Shown in pieces: positions 8,063 through 16,866 of a stretch of DNA of 60,098 nucleotides (position 1 is the first letter of the stretch; each line of letters starts with the position of its first letter). Below the pieces are notes generated by a model. The model was not told the DNA's origin. It saw only the letters and a program-made list of their open reading frames with translations, and ran no database searches. The position numbers and the translations under genes were made by a program. The stretch covers positions 1 through 60,098 of the forward strand of contig QZKI01000125.1 in NCBI GenBank assembly GCA_003598055.1. The letters are read 5' to 3'. The DNA comes from Candidatus Abyssobacteria bacterium SURF_17. Its GTDB lineage: Bacteria > Abyssobacteria > SURF-5.

Positions 8063-8728
8063 TTGGAGACCGCATTGCATCTTCTGCGAGCAGGTGGAGT
8101 AACGATGATTCCATTGCTGCTCTGCTCCGTTCTCGCGCTTGCAATAATCATCGAAAAGGCATATACGCTTCGGGGCCGGAGGGTCATCAATCCGGAAATC
8201 GCCGGCCTGGTCGAGCATATGCACGGAGGTGAGGATGCGCTCGCCTCAATAGCGGTATGTGAGCGGGTTGACAGTCCGTTTGCTCGCGTCATAAAGGCAG
8301 GTCTGGCCAACCGAAGCCTTCCACGGACGGAGAACGTGGAAATGGTTCAATCGACCGCGCGTCGGGAGGTGGGCTCACTTGAACGGGGCCTGCTGATACT
8401 GGAGATCATCACGGGTATTTCGCCGCTCCTCGGGTTATTGGGCACGGTTTTGGGGATATTTCACGTATTCAATGTGATTGTGGAACGGGGCGTTGGAGAG
8501 GCCTCGATACTTTCGGGCGGCATTTCCGAGGCGCTCATAACGACGATAGTCGGCTTATTCATCGCCATTCCTTCGCTGGTGGCGCACAGCTATTTCTCGA
8601 AGCGGGTTGACGACCTTGTGCTCGAGTTCGAGCGATATGCGAACATGCTGACGCATAAGCTCTATGCCGGCGAGACAAACGCAGCCAGAGAAAGACTCGG
8701 CGTGGAGCAGGAAGAGTTCACGCGGTAA
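8063..8728 (+). CDS. exbB: ExbB/TolQ-family proton channel subunit
   Basis: This inner-membrane protein of the MotA/TolQ/ExbB family has 221 residues. It shows three hydrophobic segments: residues 14-32 (MIPLLLCSVLALAII), about 120-150 (the ISPLLGLLGTVLGI signature of the family) and about 160-185 (ALITTIVGLFIAIPSLVAH). With ExbD it forms the channel that energises TonB. The predicted start is TTG at 8063, preceded by GGATGGAGG. exbD follows eight bases downstream. TolQ is the alternative name, and the adjacent TonB-like gene favours ExbB. Confidence 0.9.
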   Translation: METALHLLRAGGVTMIPLLLCSVLALAIIIEKAYTLRGRRVINPEIAGLVEHMHGGEDALASIAVCERVDSPFARVIKAGLANRSLPRTENVEMVQSTARREVGSLERGLLILEIITGISPLLGLLGTVLGIFHVFNVIVERGVGEASILSGGISEALITTIVGLFIAIPSLVAHSYFSKRVDDLVLEFERYANMLTHKLYAGETNAARERLGVEQEEFTR

Positions 8729-8736
8729 GAGCGACC

Positions 8737-9144
8737 ATGCAAATCCGAGAGAAAAAGAGGAAGCGTCCGGCGATAAACATTACGTCGCTCATTGATGTGA
8801 TGTTTCTGCTGCTCATTTTCTTCATGGTTTCCACAACCTTTGCCGAGCATCCGGGCATCAAGCTTGAATTGCCCTCTGCGAGTACGGCCGAGCCGAGCAA
8901 GCTCGAGCCGCTGACACTGGCCATTGACAAACAGGGTCGGATGTTTCTGAATGATCTGCCGATTGAGGAGAGGCGGCTGCGCTCTCAGTTGAAGGCGGCT
9001 GCGCAGAAACCGGATACAACGCTTGTACTCAGGGCAGACAAGGACGTTCCATACGGGTATGTTATTCGTGCCATGGACATAACCCGGCAGAGTGGCATCA
9101 GACGCATCGTGTCGCTGACCGAAGTTCCGATGCGTGGCCAATGA
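8737..9144 (+). CDS. exbD: ExbD/TolR-family biopolymer transport protein
   Basis: This 135-residue partner of the upstream ExbB has one N-terminal membrane helix carrying the conserved Asp of the family (NITSLIDVMFLLLIFFMV, Asp near residue 18), which is essential for proton flow in characterised members. A periplasmic domain of about 90 residues follows. ATG at 8737 lies eight bases after the exbB stop, so the two are translationally linked. The family cannot be split into ExbD and TolR from sequence alone. Confidence 0.92.
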   Translation: MQIREKKRKRPAINITSLIDVMFLLLIFFMVSTTFAEHPGIKLELPSASTAEPSKLEPLTLAIDKQGRMFLNDLPIEERRLRSQLKAAAQKPDTTLVLRADKDVPYGYVIRAMDITRQSGIRRIVSLTEVPMRGQ

Positions 9145-9308
9145 GGTGACGCGCAGGGCCAGGCGGGGGCAGTTCATTACTTCGACGCGAGGCGAGCCCA
9201 TGATACACAAGAGGATCGCCTTCTTTCGATGTGTTTTCTTCAGCTTTCCGAGCACTTCAAACCGTGTGCCCATCGGTCATCCTGGACAAATGCGTTGGTG
9301 CAGAATGG

Positions 9309-9337
9309 TTGAACGGCCCTGAACGCTGTGTTAGAAT
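9309..9337 (+). promoter_or_regulatory. Sigma70-type promoter of the que operon
   Basis: A TTGAAC -35 at 9309-9314, a 17-base spacer and a TAGAAT -10 at 9332-9337 are preceded by TGT (extended -10). The expected transcript start near 9344 leaves a leader of only about 30 bases before queD, too short for a preQ1 riboswitch. The same TGTGTTAGAAT core occurs at the 43.9-kb promoter. Confidence 0.65.
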
Positions 9338-9374
9338 GGGGAAGAATTCGTGTGCCGATGGAGAAGGCGATAGT

Positions 9375-9761
9375 ATGTATGAACTAACGGTAACATGTAC
9401 GTTTTCGGCAGCTCACAGCCTGAGGGGCTATGAAGGTCCGTGCAGCAGGCTGCACGGGCATAACTGGGTCATTGAGGTCGTTGTCTCGGGCGAGACACTT
9501 CAGCAGAACGGGATCCTTTTGGATTTTGCCGACCTGAAGAAGGCGACGGCGGATGCGGTTTCCTGCCTTGACCATGCCAACTTGAACGAGGTGCCGCCGT
9601 TCGATGCCGCCAATCCGACGTCGGAGAACCTCGCGCGATGGATTTATGAACAAGTGGGGAAACGCATCAATACAGCCGCATGCACGGTGAAGCGCGTGAA
9701 CATCCGCGAGGCCGAGACATCCTGCGCCAGTTATTTTGAGGAAACAGTTGAAAATACATGA
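9375..9761 (+). CDS. queD: 6-carboxy-5,6,7,8-tetrahydropterin synthase QueD
   Basis: It converts 7,8-dihydroneopterin triphosphate to 6-carboxytetrahydropterin, the second step of preQ0 synthesis. The 128 residues show the zinc-binding histidines in FSAAHSL and LHGHNW, the catalytic Cys region GPCSRLHGH and LDHANLN, all standard for the 6-pyruvoyl-tetrahydropterin synthase fold. The ATG at 9375 was chosen over upstream in-frame starts because GGAGAAGG precedes it and family members begin here. The end overlaps queE by 26 bases. The pathway partners queE, queC and folE2 follow on the same strand. Confidence 0.95.
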   Translation: MYELTVTCTFSAAHSLRGYEGPCSRLHGHNWVIEVVVSGETLQQNGILLDFADLKKATADAVSCLDHANLNEVPPFDAANPTSENLARWIYEQVGKRINTAACTVKRVNIREAETSCASYFEETVENT

Positions 9762-10407
9762 GATTTTCTTCAGTATCCAGGGAGAATCGAGCCATGCCGG
9801 CGTTCCCTGCGCCTTCGTCAGGCTGACCGGATGCAACCTCCGTTGCAGCTACTGTGACACGCGGCATGCATATGAAGAAGGCGATGAGATGACGGCCGAA
9901 CAGGTGATTGAACGTGTCGGCCGGTTTCGAGCGCCTCTTGTCGAGGTGACCGGAGGCGAGCCTCTGCTCCAGCCGGAGACTCCGGCGCTGGTTATGGCTC
10001 TCGCTGACCGTTGCTATAAAGTGCTCATCGAGACGAACGGCAGTTTGCCGCTCAAGGGAATTGATGAGAGGGCCACGGTCATCATGGACCTCAAATGTCC
10101 GGGCAGCGGCATGTCGGAGCATATGCTGTGGGAGAATCTCGACGCGCTCAGGCCGCATGATGAAATCAAGTTTGTGCTTACTGACCGGTATGATTACGAT
10201 TGGGCGCTCGATATCATAAAAACACACCGGCTCAGCGAGAGACATGTGGTTCACCTGTCACCCGCCTACGGTATGCTGGAGCCAGCCGAGCTTGCCGCAT
10301 GGATGCTGGAACCACTGACTGATGAAGCACTTGCAAGAGGATTGAATGTACGTTTTCAGTTGCAGCTCCACAAATATATCTGGCCGGGCGTCGAGCGAGG
10401 GGTGTGA
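9736..10407 (+). CDS. queE: 7-carboxy-7-deazaguanine synthase QueE
   Basis: This radical SAM enzyme rearranges 6-carboxytetrahydropterin to 7-carboxy-7-deazaguanine. The 223 residues begin with the conserved EIFFSIQGES segment, followed by the cluster motif CNLRCSYCDT (canonical CX3CX2C) and VTGGEPLLQ. The start is a TTG at 9736 inside queD, a 26-base overlap that implies translational coupling. Family members begin only a few residues before the EIF motif, which supports this start. It lies between queD and queC, as in many preQ0 operons. Confidence 0.95.
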   Translation: MRKQLKIHEIFFSIQGESSHAGVPCAFVRLTGCNLRCSYCDTRHAYEEGDEMTAEQVIERVGRFRAPLVEVTGGEPLLQPETPALVMALADRCYKVLIETNGSLPLKGIDERATVIMDLKCPGSGMSEHMLWENLDALRPHDEIKFVLTDRYDYDWALDIIKTHRLSERHVVHLSPAYGMLEPAELAAWMLEPLTDEALARGLNVRFQLQLHKYIWPGVERGV

Positions 10408-10410
10408 GCG

Positions 10411-11088
10411 GTGAAACGAGAACTTGCGATAGCTCTCGTGAGCGGTGGAATGGATAGCTGCGTCGCCGCGGCACTGGCTGCCCAGGAACACCGGCTTGCC
10501 CTATTGCACGTGAGCTATGGACAGCGGACGTGGCGGCGTGAACTGGAGGCGTTCAGGGGGATAGCTGCGCACTACGGAGTGGAGCAAACGTTGGTGGCCG
10601 ACATCGGCTACTTGAGCACGATCGGCGGCTCGAGCCTGACTGATTCGGAGATGAGCGTTCAACCTGCCGACCTCAACCGGTCGGGCATCCCCTCGAGTTA
10701 TGTTCCATTCAGGAACACGCATTTTCTTGCGATTGCCGTCTCATGGGGTGAAGTTATCGGCGCGGGCAGGATATTCATCGGGGCAGTCGAGCCTGACAGT
10801 TCCGGCTATCCGGATTGTCGAGAGGTGTATTATAAAGTTTTCAACGAGTTGATCCGGGTGGGCACCCGGCCGGAGACGCACATCGAGGTAGTCGCACCCT
10901 TAATACGCATGAAGAAATCGGAGATTGTCAAGCTTGGCCTCAAGCTCGGGGCTCCGCTGCAGCTTACGTGGTCATGTTACCGGAATGACAATGTGCCCTG
11001 CGGCGATTGCGATAGCTGCGCGCTCAGGGCGAAGGGGTTCGAGGAAGCGGGTGCTATTGACCCGATTGTCAAGCACGTGATTTCATAA
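10411..11088 (+). CDS. queC: 7-cyano-7-deazaguanine (preQ0) synthase QueC
   Basis: It converts 7-carboxy-7-deazaguanine, ammonia and ATP to preQ0. The 225 residues have the ATP pyrophosphatase loop SGGMDSCVAA near the start, SSYVPFRNTHF in the middle, and a C-terminal zinc site in CYRNDNVPCGDCDSC. It starts with GTG three bases after the queE stop. Product fate is not shown by the window: QueF (preQ0 to preQ1) and tRNA-guanine transglycosylase are not present. Confidence 0.96.
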   Translation: MKRELAIALVSGGMDSCVAAALAAQEHRLALLHVSYGQRTWRRELEAFRGIAAHYGVEQTLVADIGYLSTIGGSSLTDSEMSVQPADLNRSGIPSSYVPFRNTHFLAIAVSWGEVIGAGRIFIGAVEPDSSGYPDCREVYYKVFNELIRVGTRPETHIEVVAPLIRMKKSEIVKLGLKLGAPLQLTWSCYRNDNVPCGDCDSCALRAKGFEEAGAIDPIVKHVIS

Positions 11089-11110
11089 GTCTGATGACGT
11101 GTTGCATCGT

Positions 11111-11211
11111 CCTGTGTAGGGGCGCACGGCCGTGCGCTCCTACACAGGAGATTATGACCGTTAACAAGACATTGATTGTGCCCTCTGTGCGGGCGACTCA
11201 CCGAGTCGCCC
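11111..11211. repeat. Two palindromes between queC and folE2
   Basis: The first, 11111-11148, is a 38-bp palindrome with one mismatched pair (CCTGTGTAGGGGCGCACGG arm). The second, 11191-11211, is GGGCGACTC-ACC-GAGTCGCCC. Both types recur alone or paired elsewhere in the window. They split folE2 from the rest of the que operon and could act as RNA hairpins in a read-through transcript, but no T-run follows either one. Confidence 0.75.
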
Positions 11212-11297
11212 CTACGGAAGGGGGCTGAATGCGCCATTGAATTCTATGAGAATGCGGTCGGGGTATATTGTGGTGAAGAGAAAAGAGGTAGAGAGAC

Positions 11298-12086
11298 GTG
11301 CCAAGAAGAAGGATGCGAGATGTTCAGAGCGAACCTGCGAACCATGAGGTAGAGGTCGACAAGGTTGGCGTGAAGGACGTCAAATATCCCATTGTTGTCC
11401 GGGACAAGGCGAAAAAAGAGCAGCACACGATTGCGGATATTAACATCTACGTGAACCTGCCGCATCAATTCCGCGGAACGCACATGAGCCGTTTCATCGA
11501 AGTGTTGAACAAACACCGCGGCCGAATGTCTGTGCGCACGATGGAGGAACTCCTGCGGGAGGTGGAACGAGCGCTTGACGCTCACAGCGCGCATCTTGAA
11601 ATGAGCTTTCCGTACTTCATTGAGAAGGCGGCGCCCGTCTCCGGCGCGAAGAGCCTCATGGAGTATAAGTGCAGGTTCATCGTGTCGCACCGGGACCAGC
11701 TTGACTTCATTCTTGAGGTGAACGTTCCGGTCACGAATCTGTGTCCGTGCTCGAAGGAGATCAGCGAGCAAAGCGCGCATAATCAGCGCAGCATAGTCAC
11801 GGTGCAGCTCACGTTCAAGGAGTTCGTGTGGATCGAGGACGTGATCGCGCTCGTTGAGCAATCAGCGAGCTGCGAGCTCTATTCTCTGCTGAAGCGGGAA
11901 GATGAGAAGTATGTGACAGAGAGAGCTTATTCACGCGCGATGTTCGCCGAGGACGTCGTGCGGGAAATTGCTCAGAAGCTCGAGTCCGATGCCAACATAA
12001 CGTGGTTCACGGTCGCATCGGAGAACTTCGAAAGTATCCACAACCACAACGCGTACGCGTTTGTAGAAAAGAAGCTGCGGAAATAA
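11298..12086 (+). CDS. folE2: GTP cyclohydrolase FolE2 (type IB)
   Basis: It converts GTP to 7,8-dihydroneopterin triphosphate, the entry step shared by folate and preQ0/queuosine synthesis. The 262 residues match the COG1469 family: an N-terminal VKYPIVVRD strand, the metal-ligand Cys segment TNLCPCSKEIS, and HNQRS. Unlike FolE (type IA), FolE2 is not strictly zinc dependent and is often found in zinc-limited or queuosine operons. Its position after queD-queE-queC supports supply to preQ0. The GTG start follows GAGGTAGAGAG. The stop is seven bases from the convergent murJ stop. Confidence 0.95.
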   Translation: MPRRRMRDVQSEPANHEVEVDKVGVKDVKYPIVVRDKAKKEQHTIADINIYVNLPHQFRGTHMSRFIEVLNKHRGRMSVRTMEELLREVERALDAHSAHLEMSFPYFIEKAAPVSGAKSLMEYKCRFIVSHRDQLDFILEVNVPVTNLCPCSKEISEQSAHNQRSIVTVQLTFKEFVWIEDVIALVEQSASCELYSLLKREDEKYVTERAYSRAMFAEDVVREIAQKLESDANITWFTVASENFESIHNHNAYAFVEKKLRK

Positions 12087-12093
12087 GTGACGG

Positions 12094-13674
12094 CTATGAC
12101 GTACTGCGCCGCCGCGTCCAGAGAGAGAGCAATTGTGCAGCTTCCTCGAGACGCAGAACAAGGGCTGCGCCGATGTAAAGTACCGTCCCTGCCGACAGCG
12201 GGATGAATACGTGGAGTATTCGGCCCCAGAGTGTTTCCGTGCCGGTGAGTCGAGCGCACAGCGCCGCCAGCGCGTACACGCACACGCCCATCATGAGTGA
12301 CAACCCGCAGATTTTGCCCGTTGCCACTGCAATAGTCCGCAGACCGATGGCGCCAATCCTCTTCTCGAGATAAACCCAGAGCACAACCATATTGATTGTC
12401 GATGAGAGCGACGATGCCAGAGCCAGCCCTCCTTGCTTGAGCGGAATCATGAGGATCACGTTGAAGATGACGTTTGACACCATCGCGACCGTCGCGACAA
12501 TCACGGGCAAACGCGTTTCCTTCATCGCGTAGAAGGCGAAGGCGAGCACCTTGGCACCTGCGAAAGCAAACAGGCCGAGGGAGTAGAACAACAGAGCGAA
12601 TGCCGTATTCTCGGTGGCGGTGGAATCAAAGCTTCCGTGCTCGAAGAGCAGCCGTATGATAGGCGTGCGCAGAACAATGAGGCCCACCGTCGCAGGAACC
12701 ATGACAAAGAAGACCGACCTGAGGCCGAGAGAAAGGGTGTCTTTGAGTTTATCTATCTTGCCCGCGCTCGAGTGCCGCGACATGGCGGGCAGGATGGCTG
12801 TGGCAATCGAGAGACCGAACACCGCCAGGGGGAGGTGAATAAGCCGGTAGGCGTAGTAGAGGGCAGAAACCATTCCTACGCCGAGGTACCAGGCCAACAT
12901 TGTGTCAACAATGATGTTGACCTCGCGTACCGCTTGTCCGAAAAATGTCGGGAGGAGCAGCAAGAATATTCGAGAGAGCCCCGGATGCCGGATGTTCCAT
13001 GCAATTCGCAGCGGAAAATGTTTCTTTCCGAGGAAGGGGATTTGGAGGAGTATCTGGAGCGCTCCGCCGACCAGGACGCCCACGGCGAGTGCGAAGATAG
13101 GGTCCTCGAAAAAGCCGGAGAGCGTATACGCGCATCCAATCATCGAAAGGTTCAGCAGCGCAGGCGCATATGCAGAAGGGAAAAACTGGTTGAGCGAGTT
13201 CAAAACCGCCATCAGGAGCGAAGCAATTCCGATGAGCAGAATATACGGGAATAATACTCTCGTGAGATGAATTGCCAGAAGCAATTTGTCGCTGGGCGGG
13301 CCGAATTCGAGCGTGATGAACCTCACGATGGCGGGCGCGAAAATCACCCCGAGGGCCGAGACAACGGTCAAGAAGGCGGCCATAGCGCCGATTGTGACGG
13401 CTGCGAGCTCGTCCGCCTGCTTTCGGGTCCGAGTCGTTAGATAGTCGGAATAAACGGGGATGAAGCCGGCGTTCATAGCGCCCTCGGCCAGCATTTCGCG
13501 GAGCATGTTGGGGAGGCGGAAGGCGACGAAGAAAGCGTCGCTCACGACCTTCGGATAGAGGTGAGCGATCACCATGTCGCGGGCGAGCCCGAGCACGCGG
13601 CTCAGCATCGTTCCCGAGCTGATGATTGCCGTTGAACGGGCTATACTCTGTCGTGTCGTCGGCTGTTCTAGCAT
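12094..13674 (-). CDS. murJ: Lipid II flippase MurJ
   Basis: This integral inner-membrane flippase of the MOP superfamily moves lipid II across the membrane for peptidoglycan synthesis. The 526 residues match the usual length with 14 predicted membrane segments. The N-terminal signature includes TMLSRVLGLARDM and DAFFVAFRLPNMLREMLAEG, the hallmark of MurJ/MviN. It is convergent with folE2 and divergent from rpsT. No other cell-wall gene is adjacent. Confidence 0.95.
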   Translation of the reverse strand: MLEQPTTRQSIARSTAIISSGTMLSRVLGLARDMVIAHLYPKVVSDAFFVAFRLPNMLREMLAEGAMNAGFIPVYSDYLTTRTRKQADELAAVTIGAMAAFLTVVSALGVIFAPAIVRFITLEFGPPSDKLLLAIHLTRVLFPYILLIGIASLLMAVLNSLNQFFPSAYAPALLNLSMIGCAYTLSGFFEDPIFALAVGVLVGGALQILLQIPFLGKKHFPLRIAWNIRHPGLSRIFLLLLPTFFGQAVREVNIIVDTMLAWYLGVGMVSALYYAYRLIHLPLAVFGLSIATAILPAMSRHSSAGKIDKLKDTLSLGLRSVFFVMVPATVGLIVLRTPIIRLLFEHGSFDSTATENTAFALLFYSLGLFAFAGAKVLAFAFYAMKETRLPVIVATVAMVSNVIFNVILMIPLKQGGLALASSLSSTINMVVLWVYLEKRIGAIGLRTIAVATGKICGLSLMMGVCVYALAALCARLTGTETLWGRILHVFIPLSAGTVLYIGAALVLRLEEAAQLLSLWTRRRSTS

Positions 13675-13767
13675 GGGTTATCTGGATCGGCGCTCTGCAA
13701 GAAAGTCTGCCTCAGTCGGGATTGGGAACCTGAGAAATCGCTTGACAATCGGGTTTTTCCCCGTATG

Positions 13768-13856
13768 CAGGAGCGCGGCATGTTGCGCCCCTGCGCCGGC
13801 ACACAAGATATTGGTCATGTTTTCTGTGCGGGTGACTCGGTGAGACGCCCGCACAG
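13768..13856. repeat. Pair of palindromes upstream of rpsT
   Basis: Bases 13768-13795 (GCAGGAGCGCGGCATG / TTGCGCCCCTGC) and 13824-13856 (CTGTGCGGGTGACTC / GAGACGCCCGCACAG) are imperfect palindromes of the same two classes seen together at 11111-11211. They lie between the divergent murJ and rpsT genes, upstream of the rpsT promoter. Confidence 0.65.
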
Positions 13857-13913
13857 GAGCCCGCTCGAATTATCTGATGGATTCATTGTCACAGGCTTGT
13901 TGCCTCTTCTTCG

Positions 13914-13942
13914 TTGACTTTCTCGGCAGAATCTGGTAATCT
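13914..13942 (+). promoter_or_regulatory. Sigma70-type promoter of rpsT
   Basis: TTGACT at 13914-13919, a 17-base spacer and TAATCT at 13937-13942, with TGG directly before the -10. The predicted start near 13949 gives a leader of about 36 bases ahead of the GTG codon of rpsT. Confidence 0.65.
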
Positions 13943-13984
13943 ATATTTCTTAATCACACGTGTTCAGGAGGTGAATGAGGTTCC

Positions 13985-14248
13985 GTGAAACGGAGCAAAT
14001 CTGTTCTCAAACGTATTCGCCAGAACGAAGCGGCTCGCGCTCGCAACCGTGCGAATATCTCGAAACATAAGACAGCGACGAAGAAGCTTGAGGCTGCGAT
14101 AGAGAAGAAGGAAACCACCGCTGCCCGGGAAACGCTCCCCAGCGTCGTTGCGGCCTTGGACAAGGCCGTGACGAAGGGGGTTCTGAGCAAGAACTCGGCG
14201 TCGAGAAAGAAGTCCTCGCTCGCGCGGCGCATTAATGCGCTTGGGTAA
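13985..14248 (+). CDS. rpsT: 30S ribosomal protein S20
   Basis: This is a primary-binding protein of the small subunit that contacts 16S rRNA. The 87 residues are strongly basic and helical, with the family pattern KRSKSVLKRIRQNEAARARN at the start and a C-terminal KNSASRKKSSLARRIN. It starts with GTG (AGGAGG lies 13 bases upstream, slightly far). Its last 17 bases overlap the end of the convergent holA gene. A dedicated promoter lies at 13914-13942, so it appears monocistronic, as is common for rpsT. Confidence 0.95.
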   Translation: MKRSKSVLKRIRQNEAARARNRANISKHKTATKKLEAAIEKKETTAARETLPSVVAALDKAVTKGVLSKNSASRKKSSLARRINALG

Positions 14249-15242
14249 CGCACAGTTCTCTGACGAGGAGCTCGAGGTCGATATCCGGGTGCCAGCGTGA
14301 GGTGGATTTGAATTTGTTGTCCCATTCCACAATTACGTGATACATCCTTCTGAGTTCATCAAGCGAGAATGAGCGTACCTGCCTGAGGAAGCGCTGTTTC
14401 AGAAATGGCTTCACCTGCAACGCCTTTGTGACGGCATCGTCAGGCACACCTTCTTCGAGCAGGCATCTGGCCCGGAGCAGCCGCTTCACCATGAAGTCGA
14501 GATGCCAGAGGATGCGGAGTTCCTGTTCTCCTTCCGTGATCAACTGCCTGAGCACGACCCACGCGTTCATGAGGTTTCTCTCAGCGATGCACTCGGTGAG
14601 CTTGTAAATGGGCTCTTTTTTTCGCGAGGAGACGAGCGCCTCAATGTCTTCCTGCTGTACGGTTTCCCTCTCGCCCAAATATTCGAGCAGATTGTTCACC
14701 TCGTTGGAAATGTCGGAAAGGTCGCTGCCCGTGAGCTCGAATATGGCGTCGACGATGTCTGCCGTAATTTTCTTCCCGCGTTCCCTGAGCATCTCGCGAA
14801 TCCATGCCTTTGCCTCCGGCGCCCGTAATGCTCCAACCTCTACCACAGTTCCCTGCTGAGCGATGGCTTTGTAAAGCGTTTTGCGCCGGTCGATCCGGTC
14901 GGACGTGAGGATGAGCGTAAGAAAATCGGGCAGGTCGGCGATGCAATCCTGAAGCGCCTCTTGTGTGGGAGCCGGCAAGGAATTTATGTGGCGGATGACC
15001 ACGACACGCCTGCATGAGCCGAGAGGATAGGCGTTGATTTCCTGAAAGAGCGCCGGCGGGTCGACGGTCGGCGTGTCGAGCTCGGCGAAATTGAAATCCT
15101 TCAATCCGTCGCCCAGGGAGAGGTCAACGATTTGGGCGATAAGGCGGCGTGCGAGAAACTCTTCCGGCCCGAGGAGCAGATACAGCCGCGAGAGATTGTC
15201 ACTCCGGAGGCTCTTCTTGAGTTCGGCGTATGTTGTTCCCAT
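14232..15242 (-). CDS. holA: DNA polymerase III subunit delta
   Basis: It is the clamp-loader wrench that opens the beta sliding clamp during replication. The 336 residues match the family length (about 330-345), with the N-terminal RLYLLLGPEEFLARRLI segment, ILTSDRIDRRKTLYKA in the ATPase-fold domain and a helical collar domain at the C-terminus. The gene ends inside rpsT (17-base convergent overlap). lptE follows the start on the same strand after 40 bases, so the order lptE-holA fits the arrangement seen in many diderms. Confidence 0.93.
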   Translation of the reverse strand: MGTTYAELKKSLRSDNLSRLYLLLGPEEFLARRLIAQIVDLSLGDGLKDFNFAELDTPTVDPPALFQEINAYPLGSCRRVVVIRHINSLPAPTQEALQDCIADLPDFLTLILTSDRIDRRKTLYKAIAQQGTVVEVGALRAPEAKAWIREMLRERGKKITADIVDAIFELTGSDLSDISNEVNNLLEYLGERETVQQEDIEALVSSRKKEPIYKLTECIAERNLMNAWVVLRQLITEGEQELRILWHLDFMVKRLLRARCLLEEGVPDDAVTKALQVKPFLKQRFLRQVRSFSLDELRRMYHVIVEWDNKFKSTSRWHPDIDLELLVRELCVTQAH

Positions 15243-15282
15243 TCAGAAAGCGATGCCGAGCGGGACGGCGCCCTGCGCGAGC

Positions 15283-15789
15283 TCACCAGTAGCTCTCGAA
15301 GCATTCGTAGATGATGGTTTCGACAAGATTCTCGGTGGCCTCGTCAAGCGCTTCTTCGCGGGTGCGCCCGCCCTGCGTCTGGTAAAAATCGGTCCCCTGG
15401 AGACTGTCCTGTTCCCATAGTGCTTTTCCGGTCCGAGTGTCTTCAAGAGCAACCCTTGCGGTGAGTGTTATCTTGAACTGGCCGATATTATCGTCCGTGC
15501 TGAAGCTTATGGCGCGTGCGTCAAAGCTCGTGATGGCTCCCTTGAGCACGAGGTCGGCAGACGCAGGATCGTCCACGATGCGGAAGCGGCCATCGGCTTC
15601 CATCTCGCGGACGAGAGCATTTGAGGCGCGAATCTGGATTTCCTGCTCGAAGCTCTCGTTCTTGAATGCGGGAATGGCGAGGGTCCGGTAGTCGTTCGAG
15701 AGGGTCGTGTTCGCGACGGTGTAGCCGCAGCCGAGAATTGCAGTCAGGCACAGGCAAAGGGTAAGCCATGGTAACGGGCCGGATTTCAT
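15283..15789 (-). CDS. lptE: LptE-family LPS-assembly lipoprotein
   Basis: It is the plug protein of the LptD translocon that inserts lipopolysaccharide into the outer membrane. The 168-residue form begins MKSGPLPWLTLCLCL, with a lipobox LGC after LTAI, giving a lipoprotein with mature start CGYTV. The GCGYTV start and the LAIPAFKNES and ASNALVREME segments fit the family. The start at 15789 overlaps the stop of the upstream TPR gene by ATGA, so the two are translationally coupled. An upstream in-frame ATG (15828) was not used because it would delay the signal peptide. lptE beside holA is a common order. Confidence 0.88.
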   Translation of the reverse strand: MKSGPLPWLTLCLCLTAILGCGYTVANTTLSNDYRTLAIPAFKNESFEQEIQIRASNALVREMEADGRFRIVDDPASADLVLKGAITSFDARAISFSTDDNIGQFKITLTARVALEDTRTGKALWEQDSLQGTDFYQTQGGRTREEALDEATENLVETIIYECFESYW

Positions 15790-16784
15790 GGCATTTTGGC
15801 GAGTGTCTCGCGGGCCTTTCTTGCCCATTCCGTTTCGGGATATTCGCGCAGAATCGAGTCGAAGTAGACGCGCGCGGAGTCGTATCTCATGTTGTGATGA
15901 TAATACATCCCGATCTTGAAATCATGTTCCGCGGCCGTCTCCTGGAGCTGCGCAATCTTGGAGTGGGCTTCATGCGTCCGTGTGCTATCAGGGTACATTC
16001 TTAAGAAGTAGCGGAATTTGCTGATAGCGTCATCGACGGCGGTCTTATCGTACTCGCTTGGGAGCGCCTGGTTGAACTTGCATTCCGCACCGCTGAAGGC
16101 GGCTTCGGCGGTCCATTTCGACGCCGGATAGAAGTCGATCACTTTTTGGAACTCTGCGCTCGCCTCGTCGTAGAGCTCGAGTTTGAAATAGCACAAACCG
16201 ATGCGATACTGCGCCTCGGCCGACAGTTCCGTAAACGGTTGATTCTCGATGAGCTTGCGGTAGGTCTCGATGGCTTTGTCAAAGTTGCTCCCCCTCAACA
16301 GGAAGAAGCGCTCCTCGTTCTGGACGCCAAGGTCGAAGAAGCGGTCCGCGATTGCTCTCTGTTTTTCAAGGACGTGCCCGAACAATTGAGTGTTCGGGTA
16401 ATCCTCGATAACCTTCTGGTACTCCTCGATAGCATCCTCATATTCACCTTCCGCTTCGAGTGCCCTGCCGATGGAATACTGCGCAAGGTCGCAATAGTTG
16501 CTTTCGGGGAAATAGCGGAGCACTTTGCGGAATTCATCAATCGCCTTCTCGGTGTCTCCTTGCGCGAGGATTTCTTCACCATATTGGAACTGGAGGGCGG
16601 CCGTCTCCTTTGGCTGGCGTTTGGGATTGATCCAGCGGCCTGTCTGTGGGGTCCATGTCCATGCGGCATCAGCAGATGTGCCAATCGCGAGCAGGAACAA
16701 GACCCCGAAAGCAAGCGCGGAGAAGAATCGAGCTTTAACGGGCACGGGACTTCTTTCTCTAGGGATTACGTTTCTTGGTTGCAT
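15786..16784 (-). CDS. Secreted TPR protein, BamD-like
   Basis: The 332-residue protein has a signal peptide (residues 16-40, FFSALAFGVLFLLAIGTSADA, Ala-x-Ala type, with no lipobox Cys). Tetratricopeptide repeats follow, including KAIDEFRKVLRYFPES, DAIEEYQKVIEDYPNT and ASAEFQKVIDFYPASK. This resembles outer-membrane assembly factor BamD and its relatives, but BamD is normally a lipoprotein, so BamD identity is not proven. YbgF/CpoB is another possibility. It is translationally coupled to lptE (ATGA), which supports an outer-membrane biogenesis role. Confidence 0.75.
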   Translation of the reverse strand: MQPRNVIPRERSPVPVKARFFSALAFGVLFLLAIGTSADAAWTWTPQTGRWINPKRQPKETAALQFQYGEEILAQGDTEKAIDEFRKVLRYFPESNYCDLAQYSIGRALEAEGEYEDAIEEYQKVIEDYPNTQLFGHVLEKQRAIADRFFDLGVQNEERFFLLRGSNFDKAIETYRKLIENQPFTELSAEAQYRIGLCYFKLELYDEASAEFQKVIDFYPASKWTAEAAFSGAECKFNQALPSEYDKTAVDDAISKFRYFLRMYPDSTRTHEAHSKIAQLQETAAEHDFKIGMYYHHNMRYDSARVYFDSILREYPETEWARKARETLAKMP

Positions 16785-16866
16785 CGAAGGCGTATTTTAG
16801 CAGAAATTCTCAGGTATGTCAAAAGGTGCGCACAGGCATTTGTCGCGAGTGCGCCGCATAGTACTG

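Noticed and set aside
9344-9374. preQ1 riboswitch in front of the que operon
   Set aside because: The predicted leader is only about 30 bases, and no preQ1 aptamer sequence is recognisable.
11111-11211. Rho-independent terminator after queC
   Set aside because: The palindromes have no following T-run, and the same palindromes occur in many unrelated places.
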